From: a virus
Virus record (IMG/VR): IMGVR_UViG_3300029448_000019
Location: 1 to 64,000 of that record
Direction: 5' to 3' (one strand)
DNA: 64,000 nucleotides
Shown: piece after piece, positions 8,919 to 19,700 of the stretch
Position numbering within the stretch: position 1 is the first letter of the stretch
Layout: every line of letters starts with the position of its first letter
The notes under the pieces: generated by a model
What the model saw: only the letters and a program-made list of their open reading frames with translations
The model's database searches: none
Told to the model about the DNA's origin: nothing
Position numbers and translations under genes: made by a program

Positions 8919-11324
8919 ATGGCAAAAACTACAGGGCAAGTTGCACAGTTTCCAAGCCAAGCTGTATCAGACTCAGAAAAAAAAACATCTGAGTATGGTT
9001 TAAAAGTGGCCAGGGCAATAGAACAAGACTGGTTTAATAAAGACCGAGGTAACGGCAGGTATTTCCAAGCTAGAGATGAATATCATAGATTACGACTTTA
9101 TGCTAGAGGAGAACAATCAATAAGAAAATATAAAGATGAATTTGCTATAAACGGTGATTTATCTTATTTAAATCTTGATTGGAAACCTGTACCTATCATT
9201 CCTAAGTTTGTTGATATAGTTGTTAATGGAATGCAAGACAGGCTTTTTTCAATAAAAGCTTTTGCACAAGATACTATAGCTACCGGCAAAAGAACAAAAT
9301 TTGTTGAAAATATACAAAGAGATTTAGCCGCTAAAGAAATATTAACTCAAATAGAAGCAGAGCTTGGCGTTAATGCTAGAAATATTCCAGAATCTGAATT
9401 ACCAGCTAATACAGAAGAATTAGAACTTTACATGCAATTAAATTATAAACAAGGAATTGAAATTGCACAAGAACAAGCTATTGATAATATATTTTTAAGA
9501 AATAAATATAATGAATTAAAAAGAAGATTAGATTATGATTTAGCTGTATTAGGAATATCTGCAGCAAAACATACATTTAATAATACAGATGGTATTGTTT
9601 TAGATTACGTTGATCCCGCTAATTTAGTTTGGTCTTATACTGAAGATCCTAATTTTCAAGATTGTTATTATTTTGGAGAGGTTAAAAAAATAAAAGTTAA
9701 TGAATTAAAAAAACAATTTCCTAATTTAGATAATGAAGAAATATATGAATTAACTAAAAAAGGCTCTAATTATACATCTTATAATGATATAAGTGATTAT
9801 AATAATAACTATGAAGATGACTATAATACTTTAACTGTATTATATTTTAATTGGAAAACATGGGAAAACGATGTATATAAAATAAAAGAAACTTCTTCCG
9901 GTGCAAGCAAAGCTATTGAAAAAAATGATTCTTTTGACCCACCTAAAGATAAAAGAACTAGATTTCAAAAAGTTGCGCAGACTAGAGAAGTAGTATATGA
10001 AGGTGTATTTATTTTGGGGACAGACATTATTTTAAAATGGGAGAAAGCAACTAATATGATTCGACCACAGTCTAATACTAATAAGGTTGTGATGAATTAT
10101 ATTGTAAGTGCTCCAAGATTATATAAGGGCAATGTAACCTCTCTTGTTTCAAAAATGACTCCTTATGCAGATTTAATTCAATTAACACATTTAAAATTAC
10201 AGCAAGCTATTCAAAGAATGACGCCTTCTGGTGTATATATTGATGCAGACGGTTTAGCTGAAATAGATCTTGGTAATGGTACAAGTTATAACCCACAAGA
10301 AGCTTTAAATATGTATTTTCAAACAGGATCTATTATTGGTAGATCATTAACTGTTGATGGAGATCCTAATCAGGGTAAAGTTCCTATACAAGAATTACCC
10401 GGAGGTGGTGGTAATCAAATACAAGTTTTAATAGCAGCATATAACCAGTATCTACAAATGATACGGGATATTACCGGATTAAACGAAGCAAGAGACGGCT
10501 CTGATCCAGATCCAAAAGCATTAGTGGGAGTACAAAAATTAGCGGCTGCAAATAGTAATACTGCAACAAGACATATATTACACAGTAGCATGTATGTTAC
10601 TTTATCATTAGCTGAAGCAATTTCTTTAAGGTTTAAAGATGTTTTAAATTATCATCCTCAGAAAAAAGCATTTATATCAGCGTTAGGTAAATTTACTGTA
10701 GGTTCTTTAGAAGAATTAAAAGAACTGCATATGCATGATTTTGGTATATTTTTAGAGCTTGAACCTGACGTAGAAGAAAAATCATTATTGGAAGCTAATA
10801 TACAAGGAGCATTGGCACAAAATAGTATATTTTTAGAAGATGCAATTGATATTAGAGCAATTAATAATACAAAATTAGCTAATCAATTATTAAAGTTTAG
10901 AAGAATTAAAAAAGATGCGACTGATCAACAAAAATCACAAGCTGCATCCGTAGCACAAGCAGAAGCTCAGGGACAAGCACAAATACAAATTGAACAAGCT
11001 AAAGCTCAAGCTGAACAAATAAAAACAGATTCTAAAATACAAGTATCAAATGCTGAAAATGAATTTGATATTAAAAAATTAGAAGTTGAGGCAAGAACTA
11101 AAAGAGAATTAATGCAATTTGAGTATGATCTTAATGTACAATTAAAAGCATTAGAATTACAAGCACAAAAAGAATTAGTTGAAAAACAAAATGCTACTAA
11201 AGAAAAAATAGCTGTTTCAAAAATAACCGGTCCGCCGGCAACAGAAAAACCTAAAAAATCTTTTGAATCTAAAGGAAACGATGTATTAGGTGGGTTTGAT
11301 TTATCAAGATTTGAACCTAAGTAA
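8919..11324 (+). CDS. Portal protein
   Basis: 801 aa, long for a portal but consistent with podovirus-like portals. The N-terminal part contains the conserved region ending KPVPIIPKFVDIVVNGMQDRLF (residues about 88-109). A wing/stem region contains PRLYKGNVTSLVSKMTPYADLIQ, and LPGGGGNQIQ followed by a helical stretch ending TGLNEARDGSDPDPKALVG resembles the crown-proximal loop of other portals. The last 140 residues are an Ala/Gln/Glu-rich coiled coil. The portal forms the dodecameric DNA channel at the head vertex. It lies three bases downstream of TerL. Confidence 0.8.
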   Translation: MAKTTGQVAQFPSQAVSDSEKKTSEYGLKVARAIEQDWFNKDRGNGRYFQARDEYHRLRLYARGEQSIRKYKDEFAINGDLSYLNLDWKPVPIIPKFVDIVVNGMQDRLFSIKAFAQDTIATGKRTKFVENIQRDLAAKEILTQIEAELGVNARNIPESELPANTEELELYMQLNYKQGIEIAQEQAIDNIFLRNKYNELKRRLDYDLAVLGISAAKHTFNNTDGIVLDYVDPANLVWSYTEDPNFQDCYYFGEVKKIKVNELKKQFPNLDNEEIYELTKKGSNYTSYNDISDYNNNYEDDYNTLTVLYFNWKTWENDVYKIKETSSGASKAIEKNDSFDPPKDKRTRFQKVAQTREVVYEGVFILGTDIILKWEKATNMIRPQSNTNKVVMNYIVSAPRLYKGNVTSLVSKMTPYADLIQLTHLKLQQAIQRMTPSGVYIDADGLAEIDLGNGTSYNPQEALNMYFQTGSIIGRSLTVDGDPNQGKVPIQELPGGGGNQIQVLIAAYNQYLQMIRDITGLNEARDGSDPDPKALVGVQKLAAANSNTATRHILHSSMYVTLSLAEAISLRFKDVLNYHPQKKAFISALGKFTVGSLEELKELHMHDFGIFLELEPDVEEKSLLEANIQGALAQNSIFLEDAIDIRAINNTKLANQLLKFRRIKKDATDQQKSQAASVAQAEAQGQAQIQIEQAKAQAEQIKTDSKIQVSNAENEFDIKKLEVEARTKRELMQFEYDLNVQLKALELQAQKELVEKQNATKEKIAVSKITGPPATEKPKKSFESKGNDVLGGFDLSRFEPK

Positions 11325-11353
11325 ACAATAGTTTAATTATTTTATTATATATT

Positions 11354-12643
11354 ATGGAAGAACAAGTACAAGTTAAAGCGGTTGAAGACAAACAAGAAAC
11401 TTCACCCCAAGAAAAAGAAGCGGCTGTTTTAGAAACAGCTGTAAAGGAAGGAGAAGTAAGCCCTGATTATGGTTTGCAACCTGATGGTGTTTACAAAGTA
11501 AATTTAGATAAACCACAAAAACCAAAAGAGGATGCCGTTCAAAAGCAAAGCACAAATGAGGTATCTGTACGCGACGGATCCGAAACTAGCGAAAAGGTTC
11601 AAGAAGAAAACAAAGAAAAGCTTGAAGAACCTACCGGAAAAAATAAACAAGAAAAAGAAAATACGAGTAACAAAGAAGAACCGGAGGAAGAAATAGAATC
11701 GCCTTTAGAACTTGTTACAGATGAAAAAAATACAGCTGACGAGGCACAAGTAGATACAGATACTAAAGAACCCGAGCTCGTACAAGAACAAAAAGAAATA
11801 TTACCGGAAGCTAAAACACAAGAGCTTCCAGAAAATGTAGACAACCTTATAAAGTTTATGGAAGAAACCGGTGGCAGTCTTGAAGATTATGTTAATCTTA
11901 ATAGAGACTTTTCATCAATGGATAACGTATCTCTTTTAAGAGAATATTATAAGTCTACAAAACCTCATCTTGATTCTGACGATTTAAATTTTTTAATGAA
12001 TAAAAATTTTTCATATGATGAAGAAACAGATGAACCAACAGATATAAAAGCTAAAAAATTAGCTTTTAAAGAAGAACTTTATAACGCTCAAAAGCATTTT
12101 GACAATTCTAAGAAACAATATTATGCGGATCTTAAGTTAAGAAAGCAAGAAAATATTGATCCTAAGTATGTTAAGGCTATGGAGTATTATAACATTAAGC
12201 AACAAGAACAAGAAGATTGGTCAAAGCAACAAAAAACATTTTTAGATCGAACAGAAAAAGTTTTCAATAAAGATTTCAAAGGTTTTGATTTTCAGGTTGG
12301 TGAAAACAAATATCGATTTAAAATAGATAATACAGAAAATGTAAAAAAATACCAGTCAGATTTGAAAAACTTCATTAATGAATATATTGCTGAAGATGGA
12401 ACTTTAGGTAATGCTAATGATTATCATAAAGCATTATTTGCAGGACGAAATGCCGATAAAATAGCTAATCACTTCTATGAGCAAGGCCGTGCCGACGCTA
12501 TAAAAGAAGCTGCTAAAAAAGCTAATAATATTGACATGACTCCTCGAACAGATAATTCTGTAGTTACTACATCTTCAGGCGATAAAATTAGAGTTGTTTC
12601 AGGTAATTCTTCGGATAAGTTGCGCATTAAATTTAAACAATAA
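11354..12643 (+). CDS. Putative scaffolding or head-assembly protein
   Basis: 429 aa. The first 160 residues are extremely acidic and low-complexity (Glu, Lys, Gln, Asp, Pro), followed by a helical domain from about 165 to 330 with VDNLIKFMEETGGSLEDYVNLNR, and a short basic C-terminus ending in IKFKQ. Location between portal and major capsid, high charge and predicted disorder match phage scaffolding proteins, which often bind capsid through a basic C-terminal segment. No protease motif is seen. The call rests on synteny and composition. Confidence 0.6.
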   Translation: MEEQVQVKAVEDKQETSPQEKEAAVLETAVKEGEVSPDYGLQPDGVYKVNLDKPQKPKEDAVQKQSTNEVSVRDGSETSEKVQEENKEKLEEPTGKNKQEKENTSNKEEPEEEIESPLELVTDEKNTADEAQVDTDTKEPELVQEQKEILPEAKTQELPENVDNLIKFMEETGGSLEDYVNLNRDFSSMDNVSLLREYYKSTKPHLDSDDLNFLMNKNFSYDEETDEPTDIKAKKLAFKEELYNAQKHFDNSKKQYYADLKLRKQENIDPKYVKAMEYYNIKQQEQEDWSKQQKTFLDRTEKVFNKDFKGFDFQVGENKYRFKIDNTENVKKYQSDLKNFINEYIAEDGTLGNANDYHKALFAGRNADKIANHFYEQGRADAIKEAAKKANNIDMTPRTDNSVVTTSSGDKIRVVSGNSSDKLRIKFKQ

Positions 12644-12666
12644 TAACAACTTAAAAATTTTAAAAT

Positions 12667-14202
12667 ATGGCTTTTACAAGTGGTGTTCCCGCTGCCTTAC
12701 AACCAACTCAAACTAAGGCACTATATTCAGGGAACTATATCGATTTCACTGATTCAAGTTTTAATCAGTGGGCTCAACAATTTTTACCAGATGTATACGA
12801 GCAAGAAGTTGAAAGATATGGAAACAGATCTATCGGTTCTTTCTTACGTATGGTATCTGCGGAGATGCCTTCTACTTCAGATCAAATTATTTGGACTGAG
12901 CAAGGTAGATTGCACACAAGATATGCAAATATCGTTTATTTAAGTAATTCTGGAACTATGCCTACTAGTGGTACAACTCCAGGAACTGCTTCTGCAGTAA
13001 CTACAGGTGGTAGTGTTGGAAACTTTTTTGTACCAACAGCTCAACCAACTAGCTTAGGCGTTACTTCACAGGGTACAACAGCTGTTAACTTTAGAAAAGG
13101 TCAAACAGTTATGATTCAAGCTCAAACAAGCGCAACATCTGCAATTGGAGGAACTGGTGCTATGATTAAAGGTATTGTTACTAATGTTAGTGGACAATAT
13201 TTTCAAGTCAAAGCTTATGGTGGTGTTCCTGCTATCACAAATGCACAAAGATTTACTGCACTTGCTTATGGTTCTGAATTTGCAAAAGGATCTTCTAACT
13301 TTACTGAAAAATTAGATCCTAGCTATGCTACATTTAAAAACAGTCCTGTAATTTTAAAAGAGCACTATTCTATTAGTGGTTCTGATACTGCACAGATTGG
13401 CTGGATTGAAGTTACTTCTGAAAATGGAGCTAGCGGATATTTATGGTACTTAAAATCTGAACACGAAAATAGATTACGTTGGGAAGATTATATGGAAATG
13501 ACTATGGTTGAAGGTGTTAAACAATTAAACACTGGTGCAACTTTAGATTTTTATGATTCTTCACTTACAGCAACTGCTAGAGGTACTGAAGGTTTCTTTG
13601 AAGCTATTGAAGCAAGAGGAAATGTATATTCAGGCTTTGGTGCACAAGCTGGTGGTGGTGGTGGTGCCTTAACTGATTTTGATGCTGTTTTAACTCAGCT
13701 AGACAAGCAAGGTGCTATTGAAGAAAACATGCTTTTCTTAGATAGAAATCTTTCTTTAGAAATTGACGATATTCTTGCACAACAAAATGGTGGATATTCT
13801 GGAGGTACATCTTTTGGAGTATTTAACAACAGCGAGGATATGGCATTAACTTTAGGATTTTCTGGATACAGAAGAGGTTCTTATGACTTCTATAAAACTG
13901 ACTGGAAATACTTAAATGACTTTTCTACAAGAGGAGGTTTTGGTGATGTTGAAGGTGTATTAGTGCCTGCTGGTACTTCTACGGTTTATGACCAAGTTCT
14001 TGGTTCAAACATCAAAAGACCATTTTTACACATTAGATATAGAGCTTCTGAGACTGAAAATAGAAAAAATAAGTCTTGGGTTACTGGATCTGTTGGTGGA
14101 CCATCAAGTTCTCCAATTGACGAAATGAGAATGCACTATTTATCTGAAAGATGTTTAATCGTTCAGGGTGCAAACAATTTTGTATTATTCAAAGACGCTT
14201 AA
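12667..14202 (+). CDS. Major capsid protein
   Basis: 511 aa, in the standard place after the portal and scaffold-like genes. It has features of HK97-fold capsid proteins of podovirus-like phages: an N-terminal arm, ENRLRWEDYMEMTMVEGVK (start of the long spine-like helix region), a Gly-rich loop near residue 330 (FGAQAGGGGGALTDFD), and a beta-rich end with RRGSYDFYKTDWKYLNDF. Codon choice uses more C-ending codons than neighbouring genes, as expected for high expression. A strong hairpin terminator lies 14 bases after the stop. Confidence 0.75.
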   Translation: MAFTSGVPAALQPTQTKALYSGNYIDFTDSSFNQWAQQFLPDVYEQEVERYGNRSIGSFLRMVSAEMPSTSDQIIWTEQGRLHTRYANIVYLSNSGTMPTSGTTPGTASAVTTGGSVGNFFVPTAQPTSLGVTSQGTTAVNFRKGQTVMIQAQTSATSAIGGTGAMIKGIVTNVSGQYFQVKAYGGVPAITNAQRFTALAYGSEFAKGSSNFTEKLDPSYATFKNSPVILKEHYSISGSDTAQIGWIEVTSENGASGYLWYLKSEHENRLRWEDYMEMTMVEGVKQLNTGATLDFYDSSLTATARGTEGFFEAIEARGNVYSGFGAQAGGGGGALTDFDAVLTQLDKQGAIEENMLFLDRNLSLEIDDILAQQNGGYSGGTSFGVFNNSEDMALTLGFSGYRRGSYDFYKTDWKYLNDFSTRGGFGDVEGVLVPAGTSTVYDQVLGSNIKRPFLHIRYRASETENRKNKSWVTGSVGGPSSSPIDEMRMHYLSERCLIVQGANNFVLFKDA

Positions 14203-14216
14203 TATTTATATAAGTT

Positions 14217-14242
14217 TTACCCCCGTGTTTTATCGGGGGTAA
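14217..14242 (+). terminator. Hairpin terminator after the capsid gene
   Basis: Perfect 9-bp inverted repeat TTACCCCCG / CGGGGGTAA around an 8-base loop, followed by TTCTTATTAATCTTATT. The GC-rich stem is striking in this AT-rich genome. It probably stops or attenuates transcription leaving the capsid gene. Confidence 0.85.
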
Positions 14243-14269
14243 TTCTTATTAATCTTATTATATTATATT

Positions 14270-15037
14270 ATGGAAACAAAAACTAAAATGCCAAAAATTG
14301 AAAAAAATTGGCAAATAAAAGACAGAACATATATTCTAGCAAGTGGAAGATCTCCTCTTAGCTGGACTATACAATCTAAACACACTCAAAGAAAACCTTT
14401 ATTATGGTTTGATGAAGAATCAGGCGAGCAAAGAGAACTAAGATATGCAAGTAATCAAAAATCATTATTTGTAGATGAACAAAAAGGCAATGCAACTCTT
14501 GCACATATAGTTTTTTTAGATGGTGTTTTAGAAGTGCCTAGACAACAACAATCTTTACAAAAACTTTTATCATTATATCATCCAAAAGCTGGAGAGTTAT
14601 GGGAAGAAGTTGATGAAGAAGTAATTGCAAAAGACGAAGTTGATAATATAGAATTTGAATTAGAAGCATTAAATCTAGTAAGAACATTAGATATAGAACA
14701 CTTAGAAGCAATAATGAGAACAGAATTGGGATCTACTGTAGCTACATTGTCTTCTAAAGAATTAAAAAGAGATGCTTATAATTTTGCAAAAAGTGATCCT
14801 CAACTTTTTATTGAATTATCAAAAGATGAAGATATAAAATTAAGAAATTTAGCAAATAGAGCGGTTGAAGTTGGTATATTACAATTAACCGATGACAACA
14901 CAGTATTTAAATTTGCTAACGGTAAAAAAGTAATGACAATTCCTTTTGACCAACATCCATATGCTGCTTTAGCACAGTATTTTAAAACAGATGAAGGTGT
15001 TGATTTAATGAAATCTATTACAAAAAAATTATCGTAA
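14270..15037 (+). CDS. Unknown virion-region protein bracketed by terminators
   Basis: 255 aa. N-terminal beta-rich stretch (NWQIKDRTYILASGRSPLSWTIQSK) followed by an acidic helical region (residues 120-200) and a short compact end. No enzyme motif or membrane segment is visible. It follows the capsid gene and is flanked by two hairpin terminators, so its level may be set apart from both neighbours. A head decoration, completion or assembly protein is possible, but the family is not recognised. Confidence 0.6.
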   Translation: METKTKMPKIEKNWQIKDRTYILASGRSPLSWTIQSKHTQRKPLLWFDEESGEQRELRYASNQKSLFVDEQKGNATLAHIVFLDGVLEVPRQQQSLQKLLSLYHPKAGELWEEVDEEVIAKDEVDNIEFELEALNLVRTLDIEHLEAIMRTELGSTVATLSSKELKRDAYNFAKSDPQLFIELSKDEDIKLRNLANRAVEVGILQLTDDNTVFKFANGKKVMTIPFDQHPYAALAQYFKTDEGVDLMKSITKKLS

Positions 15038-15044
15038 TATAAAT

Positions 15045-15073
15045 GATATAGGGCAAGAAATTAGCCCTATATC
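15045..15073 (+). terminator. Hairpin terminator before the neck genes
   Basis: Perfect 10-bp inverted repeat GATATAGGGC / GCCCTATATC with a 9-base loop, followed by AACTAATTTAAAATT. It starts seven bases after the stop of the 255-aa gene. The downstream run is not a pure T-tract, so efficiency is uncertain; attenuation of readthrough is likely. Confidence 0.7.
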
Positions 15074-15094
15074 AACTAATTTAAAATTAAAATA

Positions 15095-15868
15095 ATGGCT
15101 ATAAATATAAATGACGTTTATCAGACCGTTTTAGTTATAACTAATAAAGACAATAGAGGCTATATAACTCCTGAAGAGTTTAATAGATTAGCCGATCAAG
15201 CTCAAAATGAAATATTTGAAAGCTATTTTGCTAGAGAGTCTGGATATGAGCTTAATGCAAATTTACAAAGTGATTTTGCCGATCCAGTATTAAATACATC
15301 AGAAAAAATAAATGTATTTTATGCTAATGTTAGTTTAACTAAATCAGGTAATATATTTCAATTTCCTACAAACTTTTATAGATTAGGGGTTGTAAATGTA
15401 AGCAACACAGTAGACTCTGTAACAAAGATAAGCACAGCGGATTATGTTTCTCATGAAGAAGCTCGCTATATAAATTTATCTCCATTAACTTCTCCAGTTT
15501 CAACTCAACCAGTCTTTACTTTAGTAGGAGAAACCGGTATTAGATTATATCCAAATACCATTACTTCAGATGTTGATATTGATTATATAAAAACACCTGA
15601 AAAACCAAAATGGGGTTATTTAATGCCAACAGCTTCACAAATAGCAGCAGGTGTTCCAAATGAACCTATATATGATACTACTGTTTTTGACCCAGCTACA
15701 GATGATTATAATGCAACTGCAAAATCGTATAATTTTAGGTTGCATCCTTCTGAAAAGCATGCATTGGTAGCAAAAATACTTTCTTATGCAGGTGTTGTTA
15801 TAAAACAACCTGATGTATCTGGTTTTGGACAAGGAAAAGATCAACAACTTCAAGCAACTGAACAATAA
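15095..15868 (+). CDS. Neck/head-completion (ring-like) protein
   Basis: 257 aa. The start (DVYQTVLVITNKDNRGYITPEEFNRLADQAQNEIFE) is a motif I associate with neck or ring proteins in podovirus-like and crAss-like phages of Bacteroidota; it is followed by a beta-rich middle and a helical end. Its stop overlaps the start of the next neck gene. Position after the capsid genes and before the tail nozzle fits a head-tail connector role. Family recall is qualitative. Confidence 0.55.
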   Translation: MAININDVYQTVLVITNKDNRGYITPEEFNRLADQAQNEIFESYFARESGYELNANLQSDFADPVLNTSEKINVFYANVSLTKSGNIFQFPTNFYRLGVVNVSNTVDSVTKISTADYVSHEEARYINLSPLTSPVSTQPVFTLVGETGIRLYPNTITSDVDIDYIKTPEKPKWGYLMPTASQIAAGVPNEPIYDTTVFDPATDDYNATAKSYNFRLHPSEKHALVAKILSYAGVVIKQPDVSGFGQGKDQQLQATEQ

Positions 15869-16791
15869 TGGCAATATCAAGAAGACCTTTAGACGTAGAT
15901 AATTATTCCGCTTTAGACGGAGGCACGGGATTAGCAATACCAGGATATTATAGTAGAGTTAATCTTAATGATATAATAAACAATTTTATTATTGCTTATA
16001 TAGGTGATGGTAAAATATTATCAAAAGTGCCTAGATATGAAGTGGCCTTTTGGGCACAAAGATCTGTACAAGAATTTAGTTATGATATTTTACATGCTGA
16101 AAAAACTATTGAAGTAGAACTTAATAGTACGTTACAAATGTCATTGCCTTCTGATTATGTTAATTATGTAAATATATCTTTTTTAGATAGCTTTGGAAAT
16201 TTAAAAACAATACAACCAAGTAGAGCTACTAAAGCTACAAAAGCTGTTACACAAGATGAAGATTATAAATATTTATATGATAATGATGGCCGTGTAATTT
16301 TTAAAGAAACATCTGATACATTAGAACGTTTTCAAAGTACCGATAGAGTGTTAACCGCAGAAGAAGCTGCTGATTATTATAATGGGTATTATGATAACGA
16401 CGATTACAGCTACTTTGGAAGAAGATATGGTAGTGAGCCAGAAAGACAAAATTTTAATGGCAGCTATGTACTTGATTTAGAAGCTGGTAAAATATTTTTT
16501 GATTCTTCATTTAAGCAAGGAAGTATAATAATACTAAGATATATATCAGATGGTATTGGAGATAATAATGACTTTGATAACGTACTTATACCTAAATTAG
16601 CTGAAGATGCAGTTTATGCAAATATATTATATAATTTAGCTAAGCTTAGAAGTGCAAGTGCGGGCGCTTCAGCTTTATTTAAAAAAGAAGCAGGAGCTAA
16701 AATGCGTAATGCAAAAATACGTCTTTCTAATATGAAAACTGAAGAAATGGCGCAAGTATTAAGAGGTAAATCTAAGTGGATTAAACATTAA
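15868..16791 (+). CDS. Tail tubular/neck adaptor protein
   Basis: 307 aa. Contains LNDIINNFIIAYIGDGKILSKVPRYEVAFWAQRSVQEFSYDIL near residues 33-75, a helix pair typical of gp11-like tail-tubular adaptors, then a beta domain (MSLPSDYVNYVNISFLD, KIFFDSSFKQGSIIILRY) and a C-terminal helix with LIPKLAEDAVYANILYNLAKLR. It would join the portal to the nozzle. The stop lies three bases before the nozzle gene. Confidence 0.6.
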   Translation: MAISRRPLDVDNYSALDGGTGLAIPGYYSRVNLNDIINNFIIAYIGDGKILSKVPRYEVAFWAQRSVQEFSYDILHAEKTIEVELNSTLQMSLPSDYVNYVNISFLDSFGNLKTIQPSRATKATKAVTQDEDYKYLYDNDGRVIFKETSDTLERFQSTDRVLTAEEAADYYNGYYDNDDYSYFGRRYGSEPERQNFNGSYVLDLEAGKIFFDSSFKQGSIIILRYISDGIGDNNDFDNVLIPKLAEDAVYANILYNLAKLRSASAGASALFKKEAGAKMRNAKIRLSNMKTEEMAQVLRGKSKWIKH

Positions 16792-16794
16792 AAT

Positions 16795-19700
16795 ATGCCA
16801 GAAATTAAAAGGCTATTCAATGCAAGCCGAATGAATCGAGACGTTGACGATAGACTTGTTCAACCTGGAGAATACCGTGAGGCTTTAAATATAAACGTAA
16901 GCAAATCAGAGGGCTCTGATATGGGTGCTGTTGAAAATCTTTTAGGTAATAAAGAAATAGTATCTACATCTATAAGTGGGGCTAAAGTTATTGGTAGTTT
17001 AAGAGATAACGGTAACGAAAAAATATATTATTTTATTACTAATAATGATAGTTATGATCATTCAAACAGCTCTAATAAAAATCATCAAATTATAGAATAT
17101 GATCAAAAAGCTAATAAATCTATAGTTTTAGTAAATGAAAATACATTAAATTTTCATACAGAATTTCCTATTACAGGTGTTAATCTTGTTGATACATTAT
17201 TATTTTTTACAGACGATAGAAATCCTCCAAGAAAAATAAATGTAGATACTGCAAGAAATGAAGAAGGCCATTATAATATTAGTGCAGGTGTTGATAATCT
17301 TATGTCTGTAGCTAAATTTTCTCCATATGAAGCTGCTGAAATATTAGCATTATCAAATACAGATGAAACTGGTGCGGTAATTACATCTAATTTTTTAGAA
17401 AATAAACTTGTAAGATTTTCATATCGTTATCAATTTGAAGATGGAGAATATAGTGTATTAGCACCTTTTACACCTATATGCTTTTCAAGATTAGGGAATA
17501 CTGATACAATTAATACAAGTTCAATATCAGATTTTGGAGAAATTGAAACATTTGTAAATGCAGTTAAATCTGTGCAGTTAGCAGTATCAACACCAACAGG
17601 TTATGGTATTACTGGTGTAGAATTAATATATAAGGAAACAGGTTCATCAACTTTATATGTTGTTGAAGAAAAAACAATTACTACGGAGGCATCTGTAAAC
17701 TTTTTTTATAAATCACAAGATCCTTTTAAAACATTACCTGGTGACCAATTAACAAGGGTTTCTGATGCAGTACCTAAAAAAGCTAAATCACAAGAGTTAG
17801 CCGGAGGGAGACTTGTATATGGTAATTTTTTACAAAACTTTGATATACCAGATATATCATTTAGTGTTACAAGAACAGGAGAAACTTCTGCTAGATATGC
17901 TACATTAGATACATCTATGTCTGTTAAGTCTAGAAGAACATATCAAGTTGGTATTGTATTAGCTGATAAATTTGGAAGACAATCACCCGTAATATTATCA
18001 TCAACAGGTAATGATACAGTATTTGTAGATGCCGCAACTGGCGAATCTAATAGTACTAGTGTATTTAATGCTTTAAGAATATCTTTTTCTGCCGCGGCTG
18101 TAGCTTCTTTAAAAGCACTTGATTGGGCTTATTCATACAAAATAGTTGTAAAGCAAAGGGAACAAGAATATTATAATTGGATTTCTGCTCTTACTGGAGG
18201 TAATGTAATTGCAAGGCTTGGAGATAGCATAAACAAAATACCAAGAGATCAAACAGCTGTAATACCTCCTAGTACAAGTGCTTCAATATCTCCTTGTAAT
18301 GTTTCTGTTTATCCTAAAGTATTAAATGGGGTTAATCAAACAACTTCTAGTTTAACAAAAATACAATCAATTAATAACCCTGCAGGTACAGCTAATGTAC
18401 CTACTGTTACAGACTCAGGATCTGCTATAACATCTGGTGTTTCAGTATATGAAACAGAGCCAGTAGAATCAGATTTGGATATTTTCTTTGAAACATCTAC
18501 AGGTGGTTTAATATCAGTTTTAAATAACGCAGGGGCAACTATTGATATTAGATTTTTTAATTGTTATTTATTAAACTTTACATCGGGTACACATATAGAA
18601 ATTAATAGGTTAAGAGCTGGTTTTAATGAAAAAGCTTTTGATGTAGGTGTTAGAGCTTATATTGTAAAAGAAAATTTTGCCGAAGAAAGAAGGTTTAATA
18701 CTCTCATACATTCAAGTGGTTTATTTAATTCAAGAACTAATGTTAATTATATAAACCAATTTAATGAGGCAGAAGGTGGATTAACTATATCATTAGATCC
18801 TCAAGATGGCTCTGTTCAAAAACTTTATGCTGATGATACTCAAATAGTTGTTTTCCAAGAAGATAAATTGTCTAGATCACCTATAAATAAAGATTTTATA
18901 TATTCTGCTGAAGGTGGTGCGGTCCCTGTAACTAGTAATACACAATTTTTAGGAACTATAGCACCTTATGCTGGAGATTTTGGAATATCAAAAAATCCTG
19001 AATCTTTTGCGACATATGGATATGCAAGATATTTTACTGATAAAAATAGAGGTTCAGTATTAAGATTATCACAAAATGGAATTGTAGATATATCAAACTC
19101 CGGGATGAGTGATTTTTTCAGAGATGCATTATCTCACGCTACACAAGTTATAGGTTCTTATGATGAATATCATGGGTTATATAATTTAACTATTATAGGA
19201 GATTGCTACGACAGTGAAACAGATACTAACATAGCTACTGCATCAGATGGATATTTTACTGTTTCATTTGACGAAAATGCTAAAGGTTGGACAAGTTTTA
19301 AATCTTTTAAACAAGAAAGTGGCTTAACATTAAATAATAAATATTATACATTTAATTCAGGTAAATTATATGAGCATAACTCAGAAGATGTAAATAGAAA
19401 TAGTTTTTATGGTGCTGCTTCTGCTGATTCTTATATAGAACCTATATTAAATGATGGGCCTTCACTTGTTAAAACATTTAATAATATAAGTTATGAAGGA
19501 ACATCTGGTTGGGAATTAGATTTTTTAAGAACTGATTTATCAGATATTGGTGTAGTACCTACTAATGCAAATTGTTTTGATATTTCATTACAAATTTTAA
19601 GAGCTAATACAACTGTAGGCGCAAATACTTTAATAACAGGAGAAAGAGTAGCGAGAGCTAAACAAGGAGAAACAATTACATGGGCCGTATTTGTAGAACC

